NCBI GenBank assembly: GCA_958510825.1
Contig: OY294044.1
Location: 46,898,626-46,962,625 of the forward strand
Source: Brachypterus glaber
Lineage: Eukaryota; Arthropoda; Insecta; Coleoptera; Kateretidae
Reading direction: 5' to 3'
Length of the DNA: 64,000 bases
Made by a program: the position numbers and the translations under genes. How positions within the stretch are numbered: the stretch's first letter is position 1; each line of letters begins with the position of its first letter. Positions 54,196 through 64,000 of this stretch are shown here, piece by piece. The notes beneath the pieces are model-generated. The model was not told the origin of the DNA. It did no database searches and was given only the letters and a program-made list of their open reading frames with translations.

Positions 54196-54499
54196 CCTAC
54201 ACAATTTCACAATTATATCTTTTTTTCTATCTATATAAAACAAAAATGTTTAAAAAAAGATTATTTTTAAAATTTGAAGGTAGAAAGACCCCTTAAATTA
54301 ATTTCTTATATCAGCAAGGACATTTAATATTTTAAAAATTCTGTCTCCACCCCTTAAGCGAATAAATAACCCCTATTCATACCGATTATTTAAAATCCTT
54401 ATGTACAAATTTTTATCAGGCTATAAAAAATACAAATAGGATCCTATACTATACTACTCCTAGGAGTAATTCTAGTTTTTTAAGGAGTGTAACAGAATT

Positions 54500-54960
54500 T
54501 TTTAATATCAAATACGTTTTCAGCGAGACTCAAAACACCTGTGTACCAAATGTTATTCCTTTAATTAAAAAAATATAAAAAGGGGTTATTCTACCCCCAT
54601 AAGGGGTGGATATAGATTTGATTAAATAATAAATTTGTTTTTAGCGAGTCCCAAAACCCCTATATACGATTTTTTATCACTTCAATTAAAAAATATAAAT
54701 AGGGGAGGATGTAGTCCCCTACGGGACGAGACAGAATTTTTCAAATATTAAATTGATTTTCAGCAAAACGAAAAACCTCAGGTATTAACTTTTATAACGT
54801 TACTTAAAAAATATATATAAAAAGGGTGGTTCAACCACATTAAGGAGCGAGGTTAGAACTTTTTAAATATTAAATTTGTTTTCAGCGAGTCTCAAACCCC
54901 ATAAGTACCAATTTTTATAAATATTAAACGAAAATAAACGATTTCTCTAACTTTCCCTTG
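54500..54960 (+). repeat. Tandem repeat, 120-bp unit
   Basis: 'tttcagcgag' or variants at 54,521, 54,641, 54,761 and 54,883, each followed by 'caaaaccc', a 'aattaaaaaaatata' stretch and 'aggggtgg'-like words. Four decayed units inside element A. Confidence 0.75.
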
Positions 54961-55244
54961 GAAACCTTTAGGGTCGATTATCTTGAAAACTAAACAGACG
55001 ATTTTTTTCTTGACGGATTTGGATACAGCATAAAAAAATATGTAAGAAAATATTAAAATAAACTTGCGCATAAAACCCTTGTAAACTAGTGTAATTAGCG
55101 AACTACAAAGTACAAGGGCTACTATGACACTTTTTTTAAGTACGAACTACAAAAGCTCGTACAAAAGTAATGTAATCGGTAAAAAAAAAAAACTTCAAAA
55201 GTAATGTGCTCGGTACAAAAATTTATGAATAATACTTAAAATAC

Positions 55245-55425
55245 TTGATATTACTCGACATTACTTGACATTACTCGAAATCACTTGACATTACTCGACA
55301 TTACTTGACATTACTTGACATTACGTGACATTACTTGACATTACGTGACATTACCTGACATTACCTGACATTACCTGACATTACTTGACATTACTCGACA
55401 TTACTTGACATTACTGACAATATTT
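55245..55425 (+). repeat. TTGACATTAC minisatellite, right array
   Basis: About 17 units of the 10-bp sequence, same orientation as the left array at 52,280. Confidence 0.9.
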
Positions 55426-55686
55426 GGCATTTTTGACAATACATGTACAAAATTTTGCCGGTGAGACACCCCTCGATTATAAGGTATCAAAAATTTATAT
55501 TGTTACAGAAAACCATAAAAAATATTTGATATAATTTATTTCAAAAATTCACTTGCACGCACAAAAGAATTATACGTTCGTTCAATTAAATTTTATTTTA
55601 AATATAGATACCACAAATTAACAGATTTTTTAAATACCAAAAAGCATAAATATAGTTAGTTTAGATATTATTTCGTTTATTAAAAG

Positions 55687-55860
55687 ATTAAAATCCATGC
55701 CAAACTTTTACATAAAAAGAACGTGGCAGGTAACTTCTTCGGTGTACTAACCGCAGATATCCTTAGGATTGGTACATACTGTTATTCTCCGTAGTAAAAT
55801 AATGCTAACCTCGAAAACCGTATGTGTCAGGTGTACATGTCGCGTTAATCTTTAAGAGGG
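55687..55860 (-). repeat. Right copy of the inverted 165-bp repeat
   Basis: Inverted relative of 51,455-51,620. The splice-like gtaagt of the left copy is gttagt here, and the frame has a stop, so this copy looks more decayed. Confidence 0.5.
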
Positions 55861-55919
55861 GCAAAACCCAAAGCAGAAGTGTTAGGATTTCTAAAGATTT
55901 TTTTAAATCTTTACCTTAG

Positions 55920-56177
55920 ATGTCGGCGAGTCTTCTTCCTGATCGATCAGTTCTTCCTGGCTCATTTGTGTTACCGGGAAAGGACTGGATAGGCACAATG
56001 ATAAACGCAAAACCAACGAACGAATTGTCACCGAGCGGCTTTCGATATAGCCAATATCTATCGATATCTAACATATATGAAAACGTCCCTAATTGGACGG
56101 TTCAAAAGCTACCCCATTCCTTCCAGGTTTCTTCCGCGAACGATCCTACCCTATCTCGCGGACAAAATATAAACTAA
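55920..56177 (+). CDS. Hypothetical open frame, possible terminal exon
   Basis: 85 codons, balanced composition compared with its AT-rich flanks. It is preceded by 'tttttttaaatctttaccttag', which resembles a 3' splice site. The product (ending FQVSSANDPTLSRGQNIN) has no signal peptide, membrane segment or motif I recognise. It could equally be a chance frame or transposon remnant. Confidence 0.2.
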   Translation: MSASLLPDRSVLPGSFVLPGKDWIGTMINAKPTNELSPSGFRYSQYLSISNIYENVPNWTVQKLPHSFQVSSANDPTLSRGQNIN

Positions 56178-56638
56178 ATATAAATATTCAAAACAAAATA
56201 TTCCAAAATTAATTAATTAAATGAAGATTATACATACAGTTATATAACTTTTAGGCTATTTCTAAGTGCATTTAACTTTATATGATGCAAAAATGTGTAT
56301 GTCAATTAGTTAAATTAAACAAAACATTTCTGTTGTAGTTCCATTTTAATTAAGTATAATTTATGCGTGAGGTTAACAATATAAGGTCACAGATATCGTT
56401 TTTATTTTTGTTTTGTATGTATAAATTTTCAGTAATTGTTTATGTGGGAACATAAAATAATAACCAAGCACTATTTTTTGTTTGAACTATTATAGGTTGC
56501 TATAATTACTAATCACGAGCGGTTAATCTCCCGAAAATTTCGTGTAGATACAGAGGATTATGCAAGACTACGAGATATTACTAATACAAAATATGAAAGA
56601 TTACCCAAAGATTACGCTCTTGTACAGGGATTACGCGG
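56178..56638. other. Non-coding stretch
   Basis: Nothing recognised. Confidence 0.3.
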
Positions 56639-57180
56639 ATACTTTCAGCTCTTAAAATGTGGGCAGGGGGGCATGGGGGACTTTTTTTTAATGGAAAGGG
56701 GGGTCGTGTGATACATTATTTTAAAGCAAATAAAATTCTCTACTGGACTGAAATATTTTTTAATTTTTTAAACATTTTTTTAAGGTTTTGATTTTTCAAT
56801 TTTTTGTTCTAAAAAATGGGATTTTTTATGTTTTTTTGTTGTAAATTTTTATTTATGTCAATTAAAATTGGTTTAAAAGTAAAATTTACGCTTTTTCATC
56901 ATGAAATTAGTCATTTTAAAAAAGTTGTTTGATTTTTTTAGAGAAATTTTCACAAAAATACCCATTTTCAACCCTATTTTAAACAAAAAAAATGTTTAAA
57001 AAGATTAAAAAATATACAGTTAAATGGAAAATGTCACAAGGTTTAAAATGATGTATCACACGACCCCCTCGCCATTTAAAAAAATGTCACTCATGCCCCC
57101 CTGGACACATTTTAAGAGCTAAAAGTATCAAATATAGTCTAAAAGATAGTTTAGGTTGTCTTATTTGGAAGAACTTGGCA
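56639..57180. mobile_element. Decayed fold-back MITE (family of 28,756)
   Basis: 'ctcttaaaatgtgggcagggg' and 'gggtcgtgtgatacat' at left pair with 'atgtatcacacgacccc' and 'acattttaagagct' at right. The termini are lost. About 540 bp. Confidence 0.75.
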
Positions 57181-57302
57181 TTAAAACACAAAAGATCTAA
57201 AATGAAGATTTAACTAAAAAAATACATGACCTGTCAAAATTTGACAACTGACAAATGCTTGTTCTCAAAATTGATTTCTGAATCAAAATATGTAAAAATA
57301 TA

Positions 57303-57411
57303 CAGGGTGTTCCGTCTAAAAATCGAAAGTTCTATTCATTTCCGGCGAAACCGAAAGTGACAAAAAATTTCTAACTATGTCAAAAAATCTTAAACTACCT
57401 GAAACACCCGG
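57303..57411. mobile_element. Short mariner-type MITE, CAGGGTGTTCCG end
   Basis: 109 bp between TA dinucleotides (57,301-57,302; 57,412-57,413), ends CAGGGTGTT / AACACCCGG with mismatches. The overlapping 61-codon antisense frame is not a gene. Confidence 0.65.
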
Positions 57412-57413
57412 TA

Positions 57414-57827
57414 TAGTAAGATTTTTATCGATGCGATTACGACCTCTCAACTCAACAACTAAAACGTCGTAAGGCAGGATGCGTGCAAGTGAGAGGGCCA
57501 ATACCGATTAATCGTCGTGTATACCAGCCAATATCAATTATGGTCGATACGATTATTTATCGTCGATAAACGGTAAAATCTGCCGATATAAATATTATCG
57601 GTATCGGTCAATTGATGTATCTTAAATAAATCAGGACAGGAATTATAGCAATTTGTATTAAATAAAATGTTTTTAGCTAGAATAAAACAAAATAAACATA
57701 TTCTTGGCCTTTCTCTTCTTGGTAAAGTGGATTAATAAATGTACGATAGGTCTATTTACTAATAAAATGCCTACAGAACAGGCCTACTAGTAACTATACA
57801 TAGGCGTATCCAGAATTTTAAAGTGGG
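57414..57827. other. Non-coding stretch
   Basis: Short inverted words around 57,535-57,600 ('tcgtcgataaacggt', 'accgatataa'). Nothing coding. Confidence 0.3.
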
Positions 57828-59047
57828 ATAAGATAAGATAAGATAAGTTTATTTATGCGTTAACTCCAAGTTTTGCACAAGTCATAAAAAATACAGAAAT
57901 AGTTTAACTATTTACTTAGAATAAATTAATTTCAAATAAGAATAAAAGTGGAGGAATTTAAATCCAGGTACTCGTTTGGACTTTTTGCTGTAAAAGGCTT
58001 TATTTATTAAGAATCGTTTTATACTGGTTTTAAAGCAGTTGACATTTAGTTCTCTAATTTCAAGAGATAATTTATTGAAAAAATTGGGGCATAGTAGTTT
58101 ATGGATATTCTAGACTTGTTTGTTCTTAAAAAGTTAAATCTTAAAGAATTGTTAGTTCTTAAGTTATAATTATGTATGTCTCCTTCCCTTGTGTATATAT
58201 AAAGATTTTTTTTGACATAGAGAAGGCACTCATAAATATACCAAGAGGGGAGTGTGAGAAAACCGAATTCGGTAAATATATGTTTTACCTCTTCTCTGTA
58301 TTTGAGGTTTGCCAGCACCCTAACACCACGGCGCTGCAGACCAAAAAGTCGTTTTAGGTCGGGTGAGTGCCCCCAAGCTAATATGGCATTCGTACAAGTG
58401 CTCATGATTAATGAGTGATAGATTGATTTGCAGGTATCCAAATCAACAATTTTTATCATATTTTTAAGCAAAAAAATTGCTTTAGTTATTTTTTTGGAGG
58501 TAGTGTCGATATGTTTTTTGAATGATAAGGTAACATCAAACTGCACCCCAAAAATTTTACCACCTTTTCATTTTCCTCACTTGATAGCTGTCTCAGCGAA
58601 TATATTATGGTATCAGTTTTTTCTTTATTGAATGTTAACTTGTTTGTAGAAAACCAATCTTCAATAAACTTTATAACATTTTTCATGTCTGTTCTTAATA
58701 TATCATAATTTTTATGTGATTTTATTTCGGTGGAGTCATCTGCAAAAATAACTAACTCAGCTTCATCGACTGCCATAAAGATATCGTTTATGTAAATGAG
58801 GTCCTAGCAAAGAGCCTTGGGTTATACCATAATGTATTAATTCTTCCTCAGAGAGCCTTCCATTGACTAAAGTGACCATTTCCGCCCTTTCAAATAATTT
58901 TCCATCAACCGCAGAGCAACCTCGCTGAAGCCATAGTGTCTCAATTTTTTTAAGAGTGTTGGTGTCAGCAGTACCGAAGTCAAATACAATTCTGCCCTGA
59001 TAAAGTAAAGGGCAGTAAGTGACATTGGTCAATAGCAGCGTTTTCAA
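57828..59047 (-). pseudogene. CR1-like LINE ORF2 remnant, three frames
   Basis: Minus strand. Frame 1 (59,047-58,763): 'TLKKIETLWLQRGC' and 'YGITQGSLLGP', the box before the catalytic loop. Frame 2 (58,776-58,486): 'IYINDI…AELVIFADDST', with the catalytic FADD. Frame 3 (58,546-58,046): 'LSFKKHI', 'AILAWGHSPDLKRLFGLQRR', 'GDIHNYNLRTNNSLRF', the C-terminal region of CR1/L2-type LINEs. Two frameshifts, near 58,770 and 58,520. A 3' UTR of about 215 bp ends in an AATAAA-like signal and a (CTTAT)n tail at 57,828-57,848. Truncated at the 5' end next to a palindrome. Confidence 0.85.
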
Positions 59048-59131
59048 AATACTACATCAGGGTTAACGTAAAAACGCCGCTATGCGACAATGTCACTTAC
59101 TGCCCTTTACTTTAACAGGGCAGAATTGTCC
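58985..59131. repeat. Inverted duplication at the truncated LINE 5' end
   Basis: 58,985-59,045 (part of the LINE) and 59,070-59,131 are inverted copies: 'gggcagtaagtgacattg' on one side, 'caatgtcacttactgccc' on the other, with about 25 bp between. One arm belongs to the LINE body. Confidence 0.85.
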
Positions 59132-59145
59132 CGGAAACCTATAAC

Positions 59146-59432
59146 CCAGCCACACAAAAAAAATAATATCCAGAGATTAGACCAATGCATTTTTATATTT
59201 TCGAGGTCGCTGAAACCGAATCTGACCTCAGAATTGCTCCATCAGATCGAAATTTCTTTTTTACACTTAAAAAAATGATGCGAAAATTCCTTAAATGCAA
59301 ATGTTTATAAGTGTAGAAAAAAATTGTGACCTGATATAGCAATTCTGATCTCATATTCGATTTCAGCGAGCCCGAAAATATAAAAATAAGTTGGTCTAGT
59401 CTCTGGCACATAAATTTTTTTTGGGTGGCTGT
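59146..59432. mobile_element. Inverted-repeat MITE, CAGCCACACAAAAAAAA ends
   Basis: About 287 bp. Left 'cagccacacaaaaaaaat' pairs with right 'ttttttttgggtggctg', and arms of about 90 bp follow ('agagattagaccaa', 'tttttatattttcg', 'gctgaaaccgaatctgac' with complements). Same first bases as the MITE at 30,104; 'tata' on both flanks. Two short open frames on opposite strands mirror each other and are not genes. Confidence 0.8.
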
Positions 59433-59929
59433 GTATAGCCAACCAAAGAAAAAATAAAAAAAAAATTAAGTGCCAAGGACTTTCGCTAAAAAAAGTGAAT
59501 TTAAAATATCTTTATTCGTTTGTTTTTAATAGACTTTTACTTTACTTTACTTAGACTAAATAAAAAAAAAATAGTTTTTTTCGCAATTTTTCGATATATA
59601 CAATTTTTATCTAAATACTGGGATAAATACTAAAGATACGACTCTAATTTTTATATACAATACTAACACAAATGTACGTTTTATAAAAAGTAAAAAAGTT
59701 TTAGATTTAATCCACTGTACGGAGATATTACCGTCTACTCATTGGTCCTTCGGGATTTCACAATGTACTGTAGGTTGTTATTCTACGTATCGTAGTCTTA
59801 TTTTTTCGTTGTGTCCATACCATCGTATCCTTGAAGTTTTATTTTATTACTATATCTTCATTGTTTACTATTTCCAAAATTTCATTATTTGTTAATCTTC
59901 TACTTTGTGGTCATACTTAAAATACGTGC
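59433..59929. other. Non-coding AT-rich stretch
   Basis: Nothing recognised. Confidence 0.35.
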
Positions 59930-60205
59930 CGCGCTAAGTGTAAGTCTTAGGGAGAAGCAGTGCTTAGCGTTACGATGCGTTACGAAGGGGGAGGGCGATA
60001 CTGATGTAGCATTACGTAACGCTCTTCATTATTTTTAAAGAAAAAAGACGTTTTTCACGCAAAGCTGTTTTAGGGTGGGGGGGTCTTGGCTGATTGCGTT
60101 ACGTATTTATAGGGGGGCTACGTCAAAGCTTTATGAAGCGTTATATGGGGGAGGGAAGGGGTGAACATTGTAAAATTCTGCGTTACGTATTTAAAGTATG
60201 ACCCA
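59930..60205 (+). repeat. Dispersed GCGTTACG repeat, copy 2
   Basis: Shows 'gtgcttagcgttacgatgcgttacg', 'gcgttacgtatttataggggggc' and 'ctgcgttacgtatttaaagtatgaccc' words in the same order as 26,640-26,880. Confidence 0.7.
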
Positions 60206-60971
60206 TTTTTTATTCGTTAATTCTCTTGTTCATAGAGTACAATAGTAATCCTTTAACACCAGGATATAACCTATAGGTGAGCGTATTTTACTGACGAGTT
60301 TAGGCGCGCGCTGTAACGTTGTACCCCAATCTACTTTTATTAGAAAAAATACATTTAGCTTTTTTTTTAATTTTAGGTTATATCATATTATTAGGTAATC
60401 AGAGGTACTATTTTATAATTAAAGGCTATTTATTTTAAATGCAATGACGATAAGAACAAACAAGGTGGGGTACACCGCGCACCTGACCTAGGGTTAATAA
60501 ATTATTCGTTGTTCGATTTAATAAACTATTCGTTGTTCAATTTTATTGACATGTTTGTATAAGACTATGTCTCTGTCTCTTCTTAACTGTTAATAGTTCT
60601 TATTGAAAAAATATAAAAATAAGATTTATTTAATAAACTCCGCTCTTAGGAAAAATATTGTTCCTAACGCATGCGTAAAGAGGCTTTTCCGCACTTGTTA
60701 GGAAAATAGCCATTTCTATCCGCCACTGTCACAGATCACATTAATTAAAAAAAAAATGCGTCGGACATTGTCATCTTCAGTTTGTAAATTTTTATTTCAT
60801 TGTTAAACAATTTTACAATCTACTGAATGACCAATGTCTCCAATGGACTGCCGCCTATTTAGATTAGATAAAGAGAGAAGTTCTACAGAAAGAGATAAAA
60901 GTATAATTATTATTGTTTTAAAATATTATGCATATTTTAGATAAAAATAACATTTTAGATTATATTTAAAA
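60206..60971. other. Non-coding stretch
   Basis: Nothing recognised. Confidence 0.35.
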
Positions 60972-60984
60972 TTACATGAAGGTA

Positions 60985-61434
60985 GTAGTAGTAGTAAATT
61001 TTTGGGTTGGCCAAAGCCGGAGAACTAGGCCATTTCTGGCCCTTATTGTCACCCCAGGCAATCCCAGCCATTTACTAATTTGAGTCCTCCTTGAACCTGC
61101 CCGTCCTTTCAATAAAGGTCAGGATATTGGCCCAGGGAAGATCTCTTAGTTCCTCTTGGTTGAGTCTTTGAGTTTCAAAGACTTGCAACCTGATTCTGTC
61201 GTATCTGACACACTCGGCTAAGTAATGAGAGGATGTTTCATCCTCTCCGCACTATGGGCATAGCGGACTCTCTAGAATCCGCATTATTGTAGTGGCCCGT
61301 GAGGACCCCTACAAGTTGTCTGAGTGCAGTTCTTCCTTTTTCCAGCAACCAGTCGGTCTTTGATTTGCTTGGGCCAGCCACGAAGTCCCTAGCTTGCCGG
61401 CAAACGTCGACCGCCCTCCATTGCTCCTTTAGCT
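60985..61434 (-). pseudogene. RNase H-type LINE, 3' end only (I/R1-like)
   Basis: A 450-bp insertion flanked by a perfect 13-bp duplication ttacatgaaggta (60,972-60,984; 61,435-61,447). The minus strand reads 'DVCRQARDFVAGPSKSK', 'LRQLVGVLTGHYNN' (the end of the RNase H-like region) and, after a shift, 'GEDETSSHYLAECVRYDRIR' with the H/C residues of the terminal zinc knuckle, then a stop near 61,077. It ends in a (TAC)n tail. Strongly 5'-truncated. Confidence 0.85.
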
Positions 61435-61599
61435 TTACATGAAGGTAAGATATTTGTTTCTTTTTAAGTAAATGTGTACAGTAGGTTTAAAGTTTCCTAG
61501 GGAACTTATGACCTACTCCTTAATTTGACAGTCATTGATAATATCCCGTTGTGTGTGAAAATTTTGTACTTTTTTTGTGTTTAATAAGCTGTTTTAATA

Positions 61600-61965
61600 T
61601 CGTCGGCTTACAAGTAAAAGGCACTAAGTCACTTTTTTGCAAAAATGGGATTTTTAGGGTACTGTAATTAATTTTTGATGATCTATGTACAGGTAAACCG
61701 AACTAACTTCTAGGTGGACTGCCAAGAGAGTTACCCACTATACAAAACGCACCATTTTGATTTTGAATAAAATTTTATCTGGCAATAGGCACTAAGTCAC
61801 TTAGTGCACTTAGTGCATTTTACTTGTAGATTATTTCAAATGTTTGTTTGGCGAAATGTGCATTTTTGTACCAATTATTACAAAAATTAAAAAACAACAG
61901 TGAAATTTGTCAATATCTCAAAACCATGTTTTTGGACTTAGTGCTCTTTACTTGTAAGCCGACGA
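61600..61965. mobile_element. TA-flanked MITE, TCGTCGGCTTACAAGTAAA ends
   Basis: 366 bp, TA at 61,598-61,599 and 61,966-61,967. The ends TCGTCGGCTTACAAGTAAA / complement are followed by subterminal 'gcactaagtcac' and 'gacttagtgc'; inside, three more 'acttagtgca' words cluster near 61,796-61,815. A 91-codon frame overlaps its right end and is not a gene. Confidence 0.85.
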
Positions 61966-61967
61966 TA

Positions 61968-62439
61968 TATTCTTTAATAATTTTGCATATAATGCACATT
62001 TTTTGTTGCACTGTAATAAAATCCATATATCATATTTTTAGGGAATTTTCTTTTTGGTTTGGTATTGAAGACCTAAATTTATGTTGCCTAACGTATTGGA
62101 CTGATGTCCATTGGGTTAAGTAAACGATACCTGCTAATCCTGACCTTACAATGCAAGATTTACATTTAACTATTTAGGCAATTTATATAAATTTCATTAT
62201 TTATTCTAAACACGACCAAATAAATAAACAATTATTACAAACGTTTTTCCCAGCATTACAAAATAAATCGATTCAACAAATATATGACATTTTCCTGTCG
62301 TACCGTTTTACAACAGACGCAACCTTGAATTTTTAATGAACACACACAACATAATTGCATTTTGATAGCAAAAGTAACATTTTTACTACGCATGTGTTAA
62401 TTACAGTTTATATAGGGTGCTCTAGAACAACCATTTTTG
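61968..62439. other. Non-coding stretch
   Basis: Nothing recognised. Confidence 0.3.
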
Positions 62440-63005
62440 TCTTCATCTATGTCTAGAATCCAGAAAACATTGCGCCATTCAGATAAATGGCCAGGAGTCC
62501 TGGTCCAGGACATTAACTGGAAAAACCATTTTAATATCTAGACATTACTCAATTGTATTGAGTCAATACAACATTCTTACGTGGAATCCGCACGTTAAAA
62601 ACACCCTCCAAACAGTCAACGGTCGTCTTTCCGAACTAGACCCCTACTAAGTAGGAACAGTTCTTTTCCATAAAAAAACAAACTTCTCTACAATAAAAAT
62701 CTCACGCCAGTATTTCTTTACGGAGCCGCAGTTTGGAATAAGGTCACGACAAAACTCTTTCGTCCAAGCTTCAGTCCTTTCAGTCCTTTCAAAACGACGT
62801 ACTTAGTATGCCTCAACACCCCCAACAACCCTCAACAACCAAATGCACTAACATAATAATACTCTAAATACTCTAAAAACGGAAATTCTAGATCACGCAA
62901 ACCCACTGGGCTCAAACTTCCTTAATTTCTGTCACAAAATTCCCACAAAAAGATAAAAAATGTACTCAACCAGTATACTAGTAATGGTGTCCACCTCTTC
63001 ATGAC
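62440..63005 (+). pseudogene. Decayed Jockey ORF2 C-terminus
   Basis: Plus-strand relative of the element at 21,764. Readable pieces in shifting frames: 'IQINGQ', 'INWKNHFN', 'LTWNPHVKNTLQTVNGRL', 'LFLYGAAVWNKV' and 'LDHANPLGSNFL'. Similarity continues at DNA level past the stop position ('aaaaagataaaaaatgtac', then 'agtaatggt'). Many indels; the reverse-transcriptase core is gone. Ends and duplication not found. Confidence 0.8.
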
Positions 63006-63064
63006 CAATGATACTTTAGTATGAACTCCAAAATAAACCCTTTATACTCTTAAATATAGGTCTA

Positions 63065-63117
63065 TTCACGTGCGTAAACAATATTGCCAAAATAGCAATC
63101 TTGTTTACGCACGTGAT
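63065..63117. repeat. Hairpin, TCACGTGCGTAAACA stem
   Basis: 'tcacgtgcgtaaaca' and 'attgc' pair with 'gcaat' and 'tgtttacgcacgtga' across a 7-nt loop: about 21 of 22 pairs. Size and shape resemble a microRNA precursor, but a tiny hairpin element is as likely. Confidence 0.6.
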
Positions 63118-64000
63118 ATTCACACCATGAAAAATTTTAACACGTTACATAAAAAACGATTACCTACTAAAAATTAACTTTATAATGAATAAAAAAACAT
63201 TTTTTTTTATTTACATAGTTTTCTTAACTCCTTAACGATAGTTGTAAAAAAGTGGAACTTTTTACAAGGAAGTACGATTACTTTCTTGTTTTAAATAATA
63301 AGTGAATTTATCGAGGAATTTATATTAATTCTTTGACCCTAAAACCATATAAACATCCTATGCATTCCATATTACAACACATACGTTTTATCTACCTACT
63401 TACTGATTAAAAAACACATAAATTATGTAAAGCTTTTCTATAATAATCATTCCTATTTGTACATATTAGCTATCTCGAATGAGCTACTAAGTGTTTACTG
63501 TCTTCTTATTATACCTAAGACAGGCACGGGCCGAGCAAAAAGACATAATCCAAAGACAATTTTTCAACGACTGCTTAACAGCAGCACCATAATGCAATTT
63601 TGTTTCTATTGGTACCAGTAAAGTATATTTATGAATAATATTCTTATTTTTATCCCAAAAAGTTCAATGAGTTGAAAAAATTTCTATAGCAGGTAACCAA
63701 GTGGCACAAGTAGCTATAAAGTCTCTCTCACTACGTCATTGTTGTCAAATTAAAGCCAGATTGGCTGCAACAGCTTTCCATAAACGAGATGTGCAGCGGT
63801 TGTAGCGATAGCATTTGGCCAATTTGGGAGAGTCAGAACATAGTTGATGTGCGGGTTTTAAAGAAGCTGGAATATCGCTTTTAGAAACGTATTAAAGATA
63901 GACTACAGCTATATTCTGTATTTTCTAGTTACCAACATAAAACCATAAAAATATCTAAATTTAATAAATTTAATAATATAATATTGTCAACTTTTCTCTG
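63118..64000. other. Non-coding stretch, nothing recognised
   Basis: AT-rich with no gene or repeat recognised. Confidence 0.4.

Larger units (their letters stand above)
52602..54292. mobile_element. Fold-back element B, TTAA-flanked (middle level)
   Basis: Ends GGGGTGTTTCTACCTTC / complement of GGGGTCTTTCTACCTTC with TTAA at both borders (52,598-52,601; 54,293-54,296). The left arm pairs with sequence right of the centre near 52,925: 'tatagcccgtactag' with 'ctagtacgggctata', and 'ggtggtcgccatgag' with its complement. The right arm is split by element C. TTAA targets are typical of piggyBac, but the terminal bases do not look like piggyBac, so the class is open. Confidence 0.75.
52241..55475. 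mobile_element. hAT-like element A with GACATTAC arrays (outer level of the nest)
   Basis: 3,235 bp with ends CGAGGGGTGTTTCACC / GGTGAGACACCCCTCG, flanked by a perfect 8-bp duplication attataag (52,233-52,240; 55,476-55,483). Each end is followed inward by 'aatacatgtac' and a minisatellite of 10-bp units. It holds element B (52,602-54,292) and a 120-bp tandem repeat. No transposase is visible. Without B it is about 1.5 kb. Confidence 0.85.

Noticed and set aside
52280..55425. GACATTAC arrays as CRISPR or telomeric repeats
   Set aside because: Ten-base degenerate units without spacers, located inside a transposon; the common insect telomere repeat is TTAGG.
57051..57180. C-rich and G-rich tracts near MITE centres as regulatory GC boxes
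   Set aside because: They are family-specific parts of fold-back MITE arms that recur at 6.9, 28.9 and 56.7 kb.

Overview
The window is AT-rich eukaryotic DNA without any protein-coding gene I would call functional. It reads like an intergenic or intronic stretch of a repeat-rich arthropod genome. An insect, possibly a beetle, is my guess from the mix of Jockey and CR1-like LINEs, TA-flanked mariner-type MITEs and a Penelope-like relic; the species cannot be named from this sequence. Most open frames under 100 codons are chance frames or lie inside non-coding transposon arms.

Layout. 0-3.8 kb: a nest of hAT-like and fold-back MITEs plus a short LINE tail. 5.1-6.5 kb: an element with a hAT-like element inside it. 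6.6-10.8 kb: mariner-type fold-back MITEs, one inside another. 10.8-16 kb: old repeats, MITE-in-MITE at 13.8 kb, AT minisatellites. 16.1-17.3 kb: a satellite of about 241 bp with dimeric higher-order structure. 18.5-21.7 kb: MITE pieces, a hairpin insertion with a hammerhead-like core, and a tRNA-derived SINE. 21.8-24.3 kb: the largest coding object, a 5'-truncated, frameshifted Jockey-clade LINE with intact target-site duplications. 25-31.5 kb: two more hairpin insertions with hammerhead-like cores and several MITEs. 32.4-36.2 kb: a 1,777-bp block present twice on either side of a 200-N gap, almost certainly an assembly error. 36.1-45.3 kb: fold-back elements and LINE 3' relics. 45.4-47.3 kb: a DNA element carrying a perfect 72-bp palindrome, then a broken Penelope-type GIY-YIG relic. 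48-51 kb: more MITEs and tandem repeats. 52.2-55.5 kb: a three-level transposon nest with GACATTAC arrays. 57.8-63 kb: a decayed CR1-like LINE, an RNase H-type LINE tail, MITEs, and a decayed relative of the 22-kb Jockey element.

The most interesting signal is a group of three short insertions (20.66, 25.08 and 31.18 kb). Each consists of two inverted arms plus a 32-55 nt single-copy tail, each is flanked by a 12-14 bp target-site duplication, and each carries a hammerhead-ribozyme-like core. Their sequences differ but their plan is the same. This fits solo inverted terminal repeats of Penelope-like retroelements, and a GIY-YIG relic of that group is present at 46.8 kb. The second main point is the false duplication around the gap.

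Limits: all calls come from reading by eye. Boundaries backed by a target-site duplication are firm; others are approximate. Superfamily names for non-coding elements rest on the length of the duplication and the terminal bases only.
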